A DNA stretch of 64,000 bases from Candidatus Krumholzibacteriota bacterium (GTDB lineage: Bacteria; Krumholzibacteriota; Krumholzibacteriia; Krumholzibacteriales; Krumholzibacteriaceae), in the NCBI GenBank assembly GCA_016932415.1, contig JAFGCX010000006.1, positions 3,071 through 67,070 of the forward strand, given 5' to 3'. Position 1 is the first letter of the stretch; the number at the start of each line of letters is the position of its first letter. Made by a program: the position numbers and the translations under genes. This document shows positions 26,174 to 35,640 of this stretch, in pieces. Below the pieces are notes generated by a model, which saw only the letters and a list, made by a program, of their open reading frames with translations, was not told the DNA's origin and did not search any database.

Positions 26174-27529
26174 TCAACCGTCGATGATCCGGGCGAGCCT
26201 TTCGAGCGATATTCCAAGTTCGCCGGCTGCCAGATCCCTGTCGCCTCCAAAATGCTGAAGCGTCACAAGTACATGATCCCTTATCACCGAATCGAGTTTC
26301 CTCGATACATAAGGTTCCTCGTCAGCCGTATCGACCGGTTCGATCCTGCCTTTGATGTAGCTCGACATCGCTTCGACCTGGATGATGTCAGATACTTCGT
26401 TGGCAACGGCGGTCTCAATTATCGTCCTCAGATCCTGTACGTTATTGGGAAAGTCATAGTTTTCAAGGACTTCGAGAAAATCATCCGAGAATCCCTTTAT
26501 ATCCTTTCCTGTCCTTTCGACCTCTTCTTCGAGAAAGACCTGCGCGAGCACCGGGATATCGGCTGCCCGCTCCCTTAAGGAAGGGATCCTTATCGAATTG
26601 ACCATAAGGTGGTAAAGGAGATCCCTGGAGAAGGTGTCCTTGTACTCGATCCTGGTGAGATCATGCGTCGAAGATACTATAAGGCGCACGTCGGCGTTCC
26701 TTATCCTGGTCGAGTTCTCCTGGTAATACTCACCCTTCTGGATCAGGCGCTTGAGCCTGACCTGCATCGGCAGGGTCAACTGGTCAATATTATTTAAAAA
26801 TACCGTTCCATGATCGGCCCTGTCAATGAGCCCGGGGTTCTCCTTCTGTGAACCGCTCCAGTCTCCCGCCTGGCCGAAAAAGAACGATGGCAACGTCTCG
26901 GGATCGAGGCTGTCCGCGTCGAGGGCGGCGAAAAGTTTACCGCTTCTCGGGCTGGCCTGATGAATCGCCCTTGCCAGAGTTTCTTTTCCAGTTCCGCTCT
27001 CGCCCCATATAAATATACTCAGATCGCTGAGCGCTACTTTTTCGGCATGGTGAAAGAGCCTAATCATGCCCGGATCCTTCGTCTTGAACGGTTCAAAAGC
27101 CGCTTCGTGGGTCAGGCTCTCCCTTGTCAGCTTTGGAGGAAGGTCGCCGATCGTCTTTTCGATAACGCTCTGTTCGATCGCCCGGTCGAGGACTTCGAGA
27201 AGCTTGTCGTCCTCAACCGGTTTGATGAGATAATCGAAAGCTCCCAGTTTCATCGCTTTCACGGCAAGGTCAACGTCGCTTACTCCGGTGAGTATGATGA
27301 CGGGGGTGTTGTCACCCTTTCCCCTCATTGTTCTGAGTATGTCCATGCCGCTTACGCCTGGCATATCCATATCGAGGATAACGACATCGAACCTGTTTTT
27401 GTCCAGAAGCGCTTCGACTTCAATCGAATTATTTATGATGGTAGGATTGAAAAGATCCGTCTGCACGAGAAAGACCATAAGATAATTGGTCACAGCTACG
27501 TCATCATCGACTATCAGTATCTCTTTCAA
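26174..27529 (-). CDS. NtrC-like response regulator with degenerate AAA+ domain
   Basis: 451 residues: receiver (Asp53 in VILDMDMPG, Lys103 in LIKPVE), a linker, an AAA+ domain (about 150-385) and a Fis-type HTH (GGDRDLAAGELGISLERLARI). The AAA+ part has a normal Walker A (GESGTGKE, 176-183) and an arginine near FSRDLLY. However, Walker B reads GTVFLNNID where GTLFLDEI is expected, with both acidic residues replaced by Asn246 and Asn247. The sigma-54 contact loop GAFTGA reads GDWSGS (222-227). So ATP hydrolysis and sigma-54 activation look impaired, while nucleotide and DNA binding may remain. It overlaps the kinase gene by ATGA, so it is probably the partner of that kinase and the last gene of the redox operon. 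Confidence 0.85.
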   Translation of the reverse strand: MKEILIVDDDVAVTNYLMVFLVQTDLFNPTIINNSIEVEALLDKNRFDVVILDMDMPGVSGMDILRTMRGKGDNTPVIILTGVSDVDLAVKAMKLGAFDYLIKPVEDDKLLEVLDRAIEQSVIEKTIGDLPPKLTRESLTHEAAFEPFKTKDPGMIRLFHHAEKVALSDLSIFIWGESGTGKETLARAIHQASPRSGKLFAALDADSLDPETLPSFFFGQAGDWSGSQKENPGLIDRADHGTVFLNNIDQLTLPMQVRLKRLIQKGEYYQENSTRIRNADVRLIVSSTHDLTRIEYKDTFSRDLLYHLMVNSIRIPSLRERAADIPVLAQVFLEEEVERTGKDIKGFSDDFLEVLENYDFPNNVQDLRTIIETAVANEVSDIIQVEAMSSYIKGRIEPVDTADEEPYVSRKLDSVIRDHVLVTLQHFGGDRDLAAGELGISLERLARIIDG

Positions 27530-29514
27530 TTCTTCCCTTTCGCGTTTCCTCCATGTTCTTTCGCCGCCGGCAGTTTGATCGAGAAGGTAGTTCCCTCGCC
27601 AGGTCGGCTTTTGACGGAGATTATCCCGCCATGCTCCTCTACAATCCGGAATACTATCGGCAGCCCGAGCCCCGTCCCGCCCCGAGCCCTTTTGGTCGTG
27701 AAAAACGGATCGAATATCTGCTTGAGGGTGCTCTCATTCATTCCCAGTCCGTCATCGATCACATCTATGTGAATAAAACCATCCTGCAGAGAAGTCCTCA
27801 CGGTCACCGTACCCTTGACGTCATCATGCATCGCGTCGCCCGCGTTGACGATAAGGTTTACCAGCACCTGTTCGATCTTCTGTGAGTTTCCCGTAAAGGT
27901 CGGAATATTTTCAGCAAGATCGAGCTTGATATCGGCCCTCTTGTTTACCTGGTTGTGGACGAGCCTCGCGCTCGCCTCTATGATAGTGTTGATATCGACC
28001 TTGTCGACCAGCAACCCCTCGTCCTTGCGGACAAAAGTCCGAAGTCCCTCGACGATCCCCTTTATCCTGTCAGAACCATGGGCCATATCATCCACGAGAG
28101 TCATGATATGCTCCCTGAAGAAATCGTATTTGAGTCTCGCTATCTTCAGGTCCTGGTGCGCCGCCTGATACTGATCGACTATCGGCAGCATATCCTCCAG
28201 AGCCTGTTTAATTATCTTGATATTACCCCTGATAAACTGGTTCGGATTGTTTATCTCGTGCCCGATACCGCTGACCAGCTGACCCAGCGATGCGAGTTTG
28301 TCCGCCTGCTGAAGTTGCTGGTCGTACGTCTTCTCAAGTGTGATGTCCCTGTAGAATTCAAGTATGCCGTCGACCTCATGCTCCTGGTCGTAGACGGGGA
28401 GCGCCTGGACATGAGTATATTTCTCCCCCTGCTTCATCGTAAGCGTCAGCGGTCTTTTTTCCCGGAGGATTCTCGCGAGCCGGCAATCCTCGCACGGTTT
28501 GTCCCTGTCGAAGAACTCCTTGTAGCAGAATTCTCCTGGCTCGACATTCTCCCTGTTCGTCATCACTATCCGGTGCATCTTGTCTATCAATACTACGTCA
28601 TCGGGTATCGCCTCGAAAATAGTCTCAAGTCTGCCTCTCGCTTCTTCCCATCCGCCCCTTACGCGATCGAGATAGGAGTTTACGATCTTAAGATTATTTT
28701 TCTGTTCCTCTATTTCCTCTGTCCTTTCGGCGATCTCCCTTTTGAGCTCGGCAAGCCGGGCGTTGTAATCGGCCTCTTCCTCCTGCTTGAGTGTAAGCCT
28801 GTTCTTCAGCGCTTTCCTTTCAAGGGCGACATTGAGCATCCTGCCGATCTCATCGAGCATCTTCTGTTCTTCGGGAAGCAGTTTGAATGTATTATCAAGA
28901 TATCCCGCCCGGATCTCCCCCTTTTGAGTACTGCCCGTCCACAATTTCACAGATATATAATTATCCTCGCTCGGCTTCTGACCATATTCTACGTCCTGGT
29001 ATTCCGAATAGATGATTATCTCTTCCGGATGGAGCATCCCCGGGCCAAGGACCCTCGGCAGCCTGTTAAAGAATTCTTCTATCGAAGAAGTGACCTCTAT
29101 AAGTTCAGATACATTGTAGATGCAGGCCAGTTCCTTGATCCTTTCGTCCTTTTCCCACTCTTCCTGGTTCTTGCGGCCGAGAAGGCGGCTTCCGAAAAAG
29201 ATATATATCTCTCCTTCGTCGGTATTCAACAATCCAGCCTTCAGGGGTATCGAGACGGGTTTCTCTCCCTTCGGCGAGAAGATCGCTATCCCCCTCCCGT
29301 TTGAACGGACCTGCCTGATAGCCGATCCAAACGTCATGAACGATGATTTATCCAGTATATCGGGAAGCCTTTTGTTTATTACGGAGAGAAACAGTGGGAA
29401 ACACTCCGCGAGAAGTACCTCGCTTATATGTATGATCCTGTCTTCGCCATCGACTACCATCAGGTAATCAAAGTTACCCTCCATGAAGTTTATAAGGTCC
29501 TTCGATTGAAACAT
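27526..29514 (-). CDS. PAS-domain histidine kinase, putative redox sensor
   Basis: 662 residues from the ATG at 29514, chosen for GGAGAG 8 bases upstream. No membrane segment. An N-terminal PAS-like domain (LINFMEGNFDYLMVVDGEDR) is followed by a GAF-like region (about 110-225), a long coiled coil (about 235-290), and a second PAS (IFEAIPDDVVLIDKMHRIV) that carries Cys residues in FCYKEFFDRDKPCEDCRL, a CxxC-containing loop seen in other PAS domains that could bind metal or react with thiols. The kinase core has His419 (GIGHEINNP), N box (IEQVLVNLIVNAGDAM), DDGLGM, FDPFFTTK and GGTGLGLPI. It is 63 bases downstream of the NuoG-like gene and overlaps the regulator gene by 4 bases. Probably senses redox or metabolic state connected with the oxidoreductase. 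Confidence 0.85.
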   Translation of the reverse strand: MFQSKDLINFMEGNFDYLMVVDGEDRIIHISEVLLAECFPLFLSVINKRLPDILDKSSFMTFGSAIRQVRSNGRGIAIFSPKGEKPVSIPLKAGLLNTDEGEIYIFFGSRLLGRKNQEEWEKDERIKELACIYNVSELIEVTSSIEEFFNRLPRVLGPGMLHPEEIIIYSEYQDVEYGQKPSEDNYISVKLWTGSTQKGEIRAGYLDNTFKLLPEEQKMLDEIGRMLNVALERKALKNRLTLKQEEEADYNARLAELKREIAERTEEIEEQKNNLKIVNSYLDRVRGGWEEARGRLETIFEAIPDDVVLIDKMHRIVMTNRENVEPGEFCYKEFFDRDKPCEDCRLARILREKRPLTLTMKQGEKYTHVQALPVYDQEHEVDGILEFYRDITLEKTYDQQLQQADKLASLGQLVSGIGHEINNPNQFIRGNIKIIKQALEDMLPIVDQYQAAHQDLKIARLKYDFFREHIMTLVDDMAHGSDRIKGIVEGLRTFVRKDEGLLVDKVDINTIIEASARLVHNQVNKRADIKLDLAENIPTFTGNSQKIEQVLVNLIVNAGDAMHDDVKGTVTVRTSLQDGFIHIDVIDDGLGMNESTLKQIFDPFFTTKRARGGTGLGLPIVFRIVEEHGGIISVKSRPGEGTTFSIKLPAAKEHGGNAKGKN

Positions 29515-29577
29515 GCGCGCAACTCTCCAGTTTGTACAGTCGGTGATCACGGCCAGAGCTCTATCGAAAACCAGAGA

Positions 29578-32500
29578 TCAGATCTTGACCCGGAACCTCT
29601 CCGTGCCTACCTCCCTGACTTCCTTCTTGTAGCGGGCGCCATGAGTCAGGGGCGGAAGAATAACGACCTTTTTCAATTCCCGGTCGACGGGAACAAGTCG
29701 CAAACCGTTGATCTGTGACTTTTTCTCGCCAGTGTTCCAGTAATACGGTTTCATACTTCCAAGAGATTCTTTTACCAGTTCATCGATCTCGATTCCGATC
29801 TCTTTCTTTATCGAGATCCCGAACTCTCCGGCCAGGGTTGACAGGATATCGATCCCCGATGATCCTGAAGGCGGTCTGACAGCCTGGGAATATTCCACCA
29901 GGTTGCCCAGGTAATCGCACCTGTGACCTGAGGTCTCGAGATATGTCGATCCTGGAAGGACAACATCGGCATATTCGACCGTCTCCGTCGCTGTCCAATC
30001 CATCGCCGCGAGAAATTCGATATTATGGAACCATGCCGCCGTCTGATTCCATGCCAGAGGATCCTCACCGATGACCAGGGCGGCTTTGAGCTCTCCCTTT
30101 TCCAGAAGGCCGAGAAGCTCCTCCCTGCAATGAGTCTTCGAAAGCGAAGGTTCGATCCTCTTTCTGCCAGGCATGAAAGCAGGATCAGCTCCGAGGACTT
30201 CAAGGGCGGCGCTGTTCGAAATGATCCGTGGAAGCAGAAGATCCGCCTTTTTACCGGCCGACCTGAGAAGCACGACAAGATTGGCCAGAGCTTCCATATC
30301 GCCGGAAGACTGGTCCTGCTGCCTGTCGGGGCTGTGGATGATCACCACGTTATTAGCCGTCGTAATGATCGTAGTGATCTTTTTTATAGTCTCCGTGTCG
30401 ACTCCCGTCAACTCGGCGACCGTATGGGGGTCAAAATCCATCGAATCGAGGAACTCTTTCGATCCGGGGATACTGTCAAGGCTACCCCCGCCGATTAGAC
30501 CGTCATCGAGCATCTGCTGGATTATCCCGTTAAACAGTACCGATGATCTTCCACGCATCGGATCGATCGTCTGTTCGGCAAGAAGCTGGTCAGTCGTGTC
30601 GAGTGTCGAATTGGAGACGATCAGTTTCGCTCCCTTGCGGACAGCCTCAATGACATCTACAGCCAGGATCAGGTGGTCCGATTCCAGGGAAGTATTGTTA
30701 CAGATGATAAGATCGGCGTCGCCGATGCAGCCGCTGTCGGCTGTCGACGCGGTAAAACCGAAAGACCGGTCGAGGACTCCGTCAGGCCTGTTACTGCCAA
30801 GCACCGACAGGGAAGATATATTACCGGTCCCGATTCCTTCTCTCGCGATCCTTCCGGCGAGATATATCTCCTCGTTAGTCAATTCTGGCGACACGAAGAC
30901 TCCCGTCTTGTCGGCGCCGTATTTCTCCGCGGCTTTCCTCATCCCGCTTACTATCTTTCCGGCCGCCTCCTCGATGGTGACTCTATCGGGGCTCTCCCCT
31001 TTTCTGACGCGCGGCGCGGTTATCCTTCCCTTTTTGATGAACAGTTCATGTCCAAAACGGCCGTACCTGCAGAGATAATCGCCGGCTTTCCCCGATGGTT
31101 CTATATAATATCTTGTGTCGCTCACTTTGCGCACTTTAATGGGACAGGCCAGCGAACAGAATCCGCAATGAGTCTCGACCGTGTCGGATTCCAGAGCTGC
31201 CCGACCGTTGAAGGGATATTTGACCGTAAGAGCGCCGGTAGGACATGAATCGACGCAGTTGCCGCAACTGACGCAACTCGTTTCGACCAGAGGATCGTTC
31301 ATCGCCGGCCTGACTTCAGTCTTGAAACCACGGCCGACAAGCCCTATCGCCGAGATCGGGAGGACTCTGGCGCAGGTCCTTATGCAACGGGCGCATAGAA
31401 CACATTTATTCGGATCGTATATGATATATGGATGGCGTTCATCGACCTTGTGCTTTCTCACCTGTCCCTTGAACCTCTCCATATCTACACCGTATTCCTC
31501 GCCGTAGAGCCGAAGGTCGCAGTCGTAATATCTTACGCAGCCGCAAGAGAGGCATCTATCGCATTCATGCGTATTGTCCTCGAATTCAAATCCAGTGGCG
31601 ACCTCGTCAAGATTACCCTTTCTTGATTCGACATCGCTCATATGCACTTCGTGTCGCGGACTCTCCTTGATATCACCCAGTTCGAGTCTTCCAGGTTTGC
31701 TCCAGAATTCTTTCCTTACGATAAACGGTTTTCGCGCCATCTCCTCTCCGCGCAGGAAAGCGTCGATAGCCTTTGCAGCCCTCTGCCCGTCCCTTACAGC
31801 GTCGATCACGACGGTTGGTCCGTCATCAGCATTATCGCCGCCGGCGAAGAGTCCTTCTATGTTAGTCTTCATCGTCTCATTATCTGTGACTACGGTATTC
31901 CATTTCGTAAGCTCGAGTTCCCTGCCGGCGACTGTCGAGACGCCATCAAGGACCGGAGCCTGTCCGATCGCGGAGATCGCGGTCTGACATGGGAGATCGA
32001 ACTCTGAACCCTCCATCGGGACCGGTCTGCGCCGCCCCGATTCATCCGGTTCCCCAAGTTTCATCCTCAGGCATCTGAGCGCTTTCAATTTCCCGTTTTC
32101 GGAGATTATCCCGACTGGAGCGGCAAGCTCCATGATCTCTATGCTTTCTTCCAGGCACTCCTCGATCTCCATCCTGTCAGCCGGCATCTCATCCCTGGTC
32201 CTGCGATAGAGGACAATCACCTTGTCTGCGCCTAGCCTCCAGGATAGCCTGGCGACATCCATCGCTGTGTTACCGCCACCCACGACGACGATAGTGCCGG
32301 TGATAGGCTGCGGATCTTCATTCATCCTGGGCAGGAATTCAGCACCCGTCTCTATCCCTTCCGTCTCGAATTCTCCCTCGACCCTCATCGGCTTTCCGGC
32401 CCACGCTCCCGTTCCCAGGAAAACGGCGTCATGCTTTTTCATCAGCTCATCGATGCTGATATCTGACCCTACGGAAGTATTGTACCTGATCTCTCCGCCT

Positions 32501-33264
32501 GCCTTGAGGATATGAGCGACCTCCGCGTCGATGACATCATCGGGGAGTCTGTAGACCGGTATCCCGTAGCGCAGCATGCCGCCCGATCTCGGCTGGGCTT
32601 CGTAAATGACAGGTTTGTGGCCCTTCTTCCCAAGGAACCATGCCGCGGTAAGACCGGCGGGGCCCGCGCCGACGATCCCGACGCTTTTCCCCGTTTCCGC
32701 CTCACGCTCCGGCTGTCCGTCATAGACTCCAGGCTGATCGGTCACGAATCTTTTTATGGCGTTTATTCCAACTGCTGCGTCGATGTCGATCCTGCGGCAG
32801 ACCACTTCGCATTTCCTGACGCAGACTCTCCCGCAGATGGCGGGAAGAGGGTTCGTCTCCCGGATCAGATCGACTGCCCTGGCGTACTGCCCCATCGCGG
32901 AAAGGGCTATGTACCCCTGGGCATCCACTCCCGCGGGGCATCCTTCCATGCATGGAGAGACGCAGTCAGCGTAATGATTGGAAAGAAGCAGTTCGAGAGC
33001 GGTCTTTCTCGAAGCGATCACCCGTTCGTTCCTTGTCTCGATCTCCATCCCCGGCGAGATCCTCGTGGCGCATGCCGGGACAAGATTGTTTCTTCCCTTG
33101 ACCTCGACAACGCACAGAAAACACGATCCGTAAGGTTCAAGCTCCTCCGAATGGCAAAGAGTGGGAATGTCATCGATCTGATATTCCCTGACTACTTCCA
33201 GGATCGTCTTGCCAGGAACGGCTTCGACCTCCCGGCCATTGATAATTATCCTGATCTTTTCCAC
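29578..33264 (-). CDS. NuoG/formate-dehydrogenase-like iron-sulfur protein with inserted NfnB/GltD-like flavoprotein module
   Basis: 1228 residues from a GTG start with AAGGGAAGG upstream. In order: an N-terminal [2Fe-2S] domain (Cys37, 48, 51, 65); a GltD/NfnB-like module with Cys101, 105, 109 and Cys144, 148, 152, 156, an FAD loop GIVGAGPAGL (196-205), a second dinucleotide loop VGGGNTAMD (328-336) and AIGQAP; a Cys-rich link (568-582); two [4Fe-4S] ferredoxin clusters (Cys621, 624, 627, 631 and Cys664, 667, 670, 674); and a molybdopterin-oxidoreductase-like domain with its own cluster (Cys700, 703, 707, 732). The Cys or Sec that ligates Mo/W in formate dehydrogenase is not seen, so this looks like NuoG rather than an active formate dehydrogenase. 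With NuoE and NuoF it should pass electrons between NAD(H), probably NADP(H) or ferredoxin, and another carrier. Confidence 0.85.
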   Translation of the reverse strand: MEKIRIIINGREVEAVPGKTILEVVREYQIDDIPTLCHSEELEPYGSCFLCVVEVKGRNNLVPACATRISPGMEIETRNERVIASRKTALELLLSNHYADCVSPCMEGCPAGVDAQGYIALSAMGQYARAVDLIRETNPLPAICGRVCVRKCEVVCRRIDIDAAVGINAIKRFVTDQPGVYDGQPEREAETGKSVGIVGAGPAGLTAAWFLGKKGHKPVIYEAQPRSGGMLRYGIPVYRLPDDVIDAEVAHILKAGGEIRYNTSVGSDISIDELMKKHDAVFLGTGAWAGKPMRVEGEFETEGIETGAEFLPRMNEDPQPITGTIVVVGGGNTAMDVARLSWRLGADKVIVLYRRTRDEMPADRMEIEECLEESIEIMELAAPVGIISENGKLKALRCLRMKLGEPDESGRRRPVPMEGSEFDLPCQTAISAIGQAPVLDGVSTVAGRELELTKWNTVVTDNETMKTNIEGLFAGGDNADDGPTVVIDAVRDGQRAAKAIDAFLRGEEMARKPFIVRKEFWSKPGRLELGDIKESPRHEVHMSDVESRKGNLDEVATGFEFEDNTHECDRCLSCGCVRYYDCDLRLYGEEYGVDMERFKGQVRKHKVDERHPYIIYDPNKCVLCARCIRTCARVLPISAIGLVGRGFKTEVRPAMNDPLVETSCVSCGNCVDSCPTGALTVKYPFNGRAALESDTVETHCGFCSLACPIKVRKVSDTRYYIEPSGKAGDYLCRYGRFGHELFIKKGRITAPRVRKGESPDRVTIEEAAGKIVSGMRKAAEKYGADKTGVFVSPELTNEEIYLAGRIAREGIGTGNISSLSVLGSNRPDGVLDRSFGFTASTADSGCIGDADLIICNNTSLESDHLILAVDVIEAVRKGAKLIVSNSTLDTTDQLLAEQTIDPMRGRSSVLFNGIIQQMLDDGLIGGGSLDSIPGSKEFLDSMDFDPHTVAELTGVDTETIKKITTIITTANNVVIIHSPDRQQDQSSGDMEALANLVVLLRSAGKKADLLLPRIISNSAALEVLGADPAFMPGRKRIEPSLSKTHCREELLGLLEKGELKAALVIGEDPLAWNQTAAWFHNIEFLAAMDWTATETVEYADVVLPGSTYLETSGHRCDYLGNLVEYSQAVRPPSGSSGIDILSTLAGEFGISIKKEIGIEIDELVKESLGSMKPYYWNTGEKKSQINGLRLVPVDRELKKVVILPPLTHGARYKKEVREVGTERFRVKI

Positions 33265-33275
33265 GAGACCTTCCC

Positions 33276-35054
33276 TTATTCCTTGTAAACAGCGTCAAAG
33301 TTACAACTGGTTATGCATTTTCCGCATTTGACACAGATCGATCCGTCGATGACATGGACCTCTTTGGACTTTCCGGTGATCGCGTCGACCGGACAATTTT
33401 TTGCGCAGATGGTGCATCCGGTGCACTTGTCCGGATCGATCATGAAATCGACCAGGGCCGAGCAACTTGCTGCCGGACATTTTTTATCATTGATGTGTGC
33501 TTCATACTCATCGCGGTAATATCTTATCGTCGAAAGGACCGGATTGGGCGCCGTCTGACCGAGGCCGCACAGGCTCGCCTCCTTGATCTGTTCTCCGAGG
33601 ACAAGCAGTTTGTCTATATCTTCCGGTTCGCCTTCACCCTTTGTGATCCTCGTCAGTATCTCCAGCATCCTGAGCGTACCGATCCTGCAGAAAGTGCATT
33701 TTCCGCATGATTCTTCCTGAGTGAACTCGAGGAAAAATCTTGCTATCTCGACCATGCAGGTCCTGTCATCAAGAACGACCATCCCGCCTGATCCCATGAT
33801 CGCCCCCGTTGCCGGGATCGATTCAAAGTCAACCGGAGTATAGTCAAGATGGGCCGGGATACATCCCCCCGACGGGCCGCCCATCTGAACAGCCTTGAAT
33901 TTTCGCCCGTCCTTGATCCCTCCTCCGATATTGAAAACGAGATCATGGATCGAGGTTCCCATCGGGACCTCGGCGAGACCTCCGCGGACTACTTTTCCCG
34001 CCAGGGCAAAGACCTTCGTCCCCCTGCTCTTTTCCGTTCCGAACGCCGCGTAGGCGCTGGCTCCGTTATCTATGATCCATGGCACATTGGCATATGTCTC
34101 CACGTTATTGTTATTCGTCGGTTTCGCCCACAACCCCTTCTCCGCGGGAAAGGGAGGCCTTATCCTCGGCATCCCCCTCTGGCCTTCTATCGAGGCGAAA
34201 AGAGCCGTCTCCTCGCCGCAAACGAAAGCTCCGGCTCCCTGTTTGATCTCTATATCGAATGAAAACCCTGATTGGAGGATATCCTTACCGAGATATCCCT
34301 TTTCCCTTGCCGCCCCGATCGCGATATTCAGCCTGCGGATGGCGAGAGGATATTCCGCCCTGCAGTAGATAAATCCCCTGGACGCGCCTATCGCCTTTCC
34401 GCATATCACCATCCCCTCGAGCACTGAGTGCGGGTCACCCTCAAGGACCGACCGGTCCATAAAAGCCCCCGGGTCCCCTTCATCGGCGTTACAGACTACA
34501 TATTTAATATCTGACTTGTAACCGGCGGCAAAAGACCATTTCAATCCGGTGGGGAACCCCGCCCCTCCGCGCCCCCTCAATCCCGATTCCTTGATCACGG
34601 CGATTATCTCTTCCGGCGTCATCGATCGGAGGGCTTTGCGGACTGATTCGTATCCCCGCTTCGCTTCATATTCGCTTATTGATTCGGGGTCGATCGTCCC
34701 GCAGTTTCTGAGCACGATCTTATCCTGCGGGGAATAGAATTCGGTTTCCGATCCCTCGACGGCAGATCCTTTGCCAAGCCTGAGGGCGATATGTTCCTCA
34801 AGGAGTTCACCTTTTATTATATGTCTCTCATAGATCTCATCGACCAGTTCGGGAGTGACCTCTCCGTAAAGTACCCTTTCTTCCCCCTCCCTTATCTCGA
34901 CGAGAGGCTCTCTGTAGCACATCCCGATGCAACTCGTCTGGGCAAGCTCGAACTTTCCCGGAGCGTCTGAGAGCAGTTCATTGAACCTGTCATACGTCTG
35001 CCGGGCTCCCGCGGACAGGCCGCACGTGCCCATCCCCACGATCACTTTCTTCAT
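33276..35054 (-). CDS. NuoF/HydB-like NADH-binding flavoprotein subunit
   Basis: 592 residues, ATG with GGAG upstream. It has a thioredoxin-like ferredoxin domain at the N-terminus (Cys11, Cys42, Cys46 in GTCGLSAGA and SCIGMCYREP). Next comes the NuoF core with the FMN/NADH glycine-rich loop GLRGRGGAGFPTGLKW, GEETALFASIEGQRG and the cluster motif ESCGKCTFCRIGT. Two [4Fe-4S] motifs (DKCTGCTICAKNCP and CVKCGKCITSCN) lie at the C-terminus. This three-part layout is that of HydB/HndC and other bifurcating-type NuoF subunits, and is longer than respiratory NuoF (about 430-450). It accepts or donates electrons as NADH. It is 11 bases before the NuoG-like gene and 66 after NuoE. Confidence 0.9.
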   Translation of the reverse strand: MKKVIVGMGTCGLSAGARQTYDRFNELLSDAPGKFELAQTSCIGMCYREPLVEIREGEERVLYGEVTPELVDEIYERHIIKGELLEEHIALRLGKGSAVEGSETEFYSPQDKIVLRNCGTIDPESISEYEAKRGYESVRKALRSMTPEEIIAVIKESGLRGRGGAGFPTGLKWSFAAGYKSDIKYVVCNADEGDPGAFMDRSVLEGDPHSVLEGMVICGKAIGASRGFIYCRAEYPLAIRRLNIAIGAAREKGYLGKDILQSGFSFDIEIKQGAGAFVCGEETALFASIEGQRGMPRIRPPFPAEKGLWAKPTNNNNVETYANVPWIIDNGASAYAAFGTEKSRGTKVFALAGKVVRGGLAEVPMGTSIHDLVFNIGGGIKDGRKFKAVQMGGPSGGCIPAHLDYTPVDFESIPATGAIMGSGGMVVLDDRTCMVEIARFFLEFTQEESCGKCTFCRIGTLRMLEILTRITKGEGEPEDIDKLLVLGEQIKEASLCGLGQTAPNPVLSTIRYYRDEYEAHINDKKCPAASCSALVDFMIDPDKCTGCTICAKNCPVDAITGKSKEVHVIDGSICVKCGKCITSCNFDAVYKE

Positions 35055-35120
35055 TTACTGACTCCATGATTTTGTAGAAGATGCACCAGTCCACCTCGAA
35101 TATATCCTCTGCCGGTGCGA

Positions 35121-35621
35121 TCACGCTGCCGATTCATCGCCCCGGGGTGATTTTTCCCTGCGCTTGTAGCTTCTCAGCAATTTTCTCAACGAGGCGGGGG
35201 TCAGTCGCCCGTGAGTATCGTCATTGATCATGATCACCGGAGCGAGCGAACAGCAACCGATGCAGGCAACGGTATTAAGGGTAAACAAGCCGTCACCGGT
35301 AGTGCCACCCACTTCTATCCCGAGCTCGTCCTCGATTGTCTCGATTATCATCTTCGAGTTTGACACGTGACACGCTGTCCCGGCGCACGCCTTGATCACG
35401 TACTTGCCCATCGGCTGCAGTCTGAACTGGCTGTAAAAGGTGATCACTCCGTATATCTCCGACTCGGGGATACCTGTCACGCCGGAGATATAACTTATCG
35501 CCTTGCGCGGAATATATCCGAAATGATCCTGGGCCGATTGAAGCAACGGAATTAGCTCTCCCGGTTCCCCATCATAGCGCCACAGGCGGTAACTGAAATT
35601 ATCTTCTCTCTGTCCAGTCAA
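35121..35621 (-). CDS. NuoE/HydC-like [2Fe-2S] thioredoxin-like subunit
   Basis: About 166 residues from a TTG at 35621 with GAGGG 6 bases upstream; a longer frame would overlap the regulator gene before it. The helical N-terminus (GELIPLLQSAQDHFGYIP) and SGVTGIPESEIYGVITFYSQF are typical of NuoE. The [2Fe-2S] ligands are Cys in CAGTACHV and in CIGCCSLAP. It forms the NADH-oxidising module with the NuoF-like protein. Encoded 19 bases after the receiver-RAM regulator. Confidence 0.88.
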   Translation of the reverse strand: MTGQREDNFSYRLWRYDGEPGELIPLLQSAQDHFGYIPRKAISYISGVTGIPESEIYGVITFYSQFRLQPMGKYVIKACAGTACHVSNSKMIIETIEDELGIEVGGTTGDGLFTLNTVACIGCCSLAPVIMINDDTHGRLTPASLRKLLRSYKRREKSPRGDESAA

Positions 35622-35640
35622 TTTGATCCCTCTGTCCTGT

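Noticed and set aside
27955-29304. 449-codon open frame on the plus strand opposite the PAS histidine kinase
   Set aside because: It is antisense to a gene with clear kinase motifs, has no ribosome site and shows no recognisable domain. It arises from codon bias of the real gene.
30173-31078. 301-codon plus-strand frame opposite the NuoG-like gene
   Set aside because: Low-complexity Ser/Pro-rich translation typical of antisense shadows; real gene has many Fe-S motifs.
29578-33264. Identification as an active formate dehydrogenase
   Set aside because: The Cys or Sec that ligates Mo/W is not seen, and the NuoE/NuoF context and NfnB insertion fit a NuoG-like role better.
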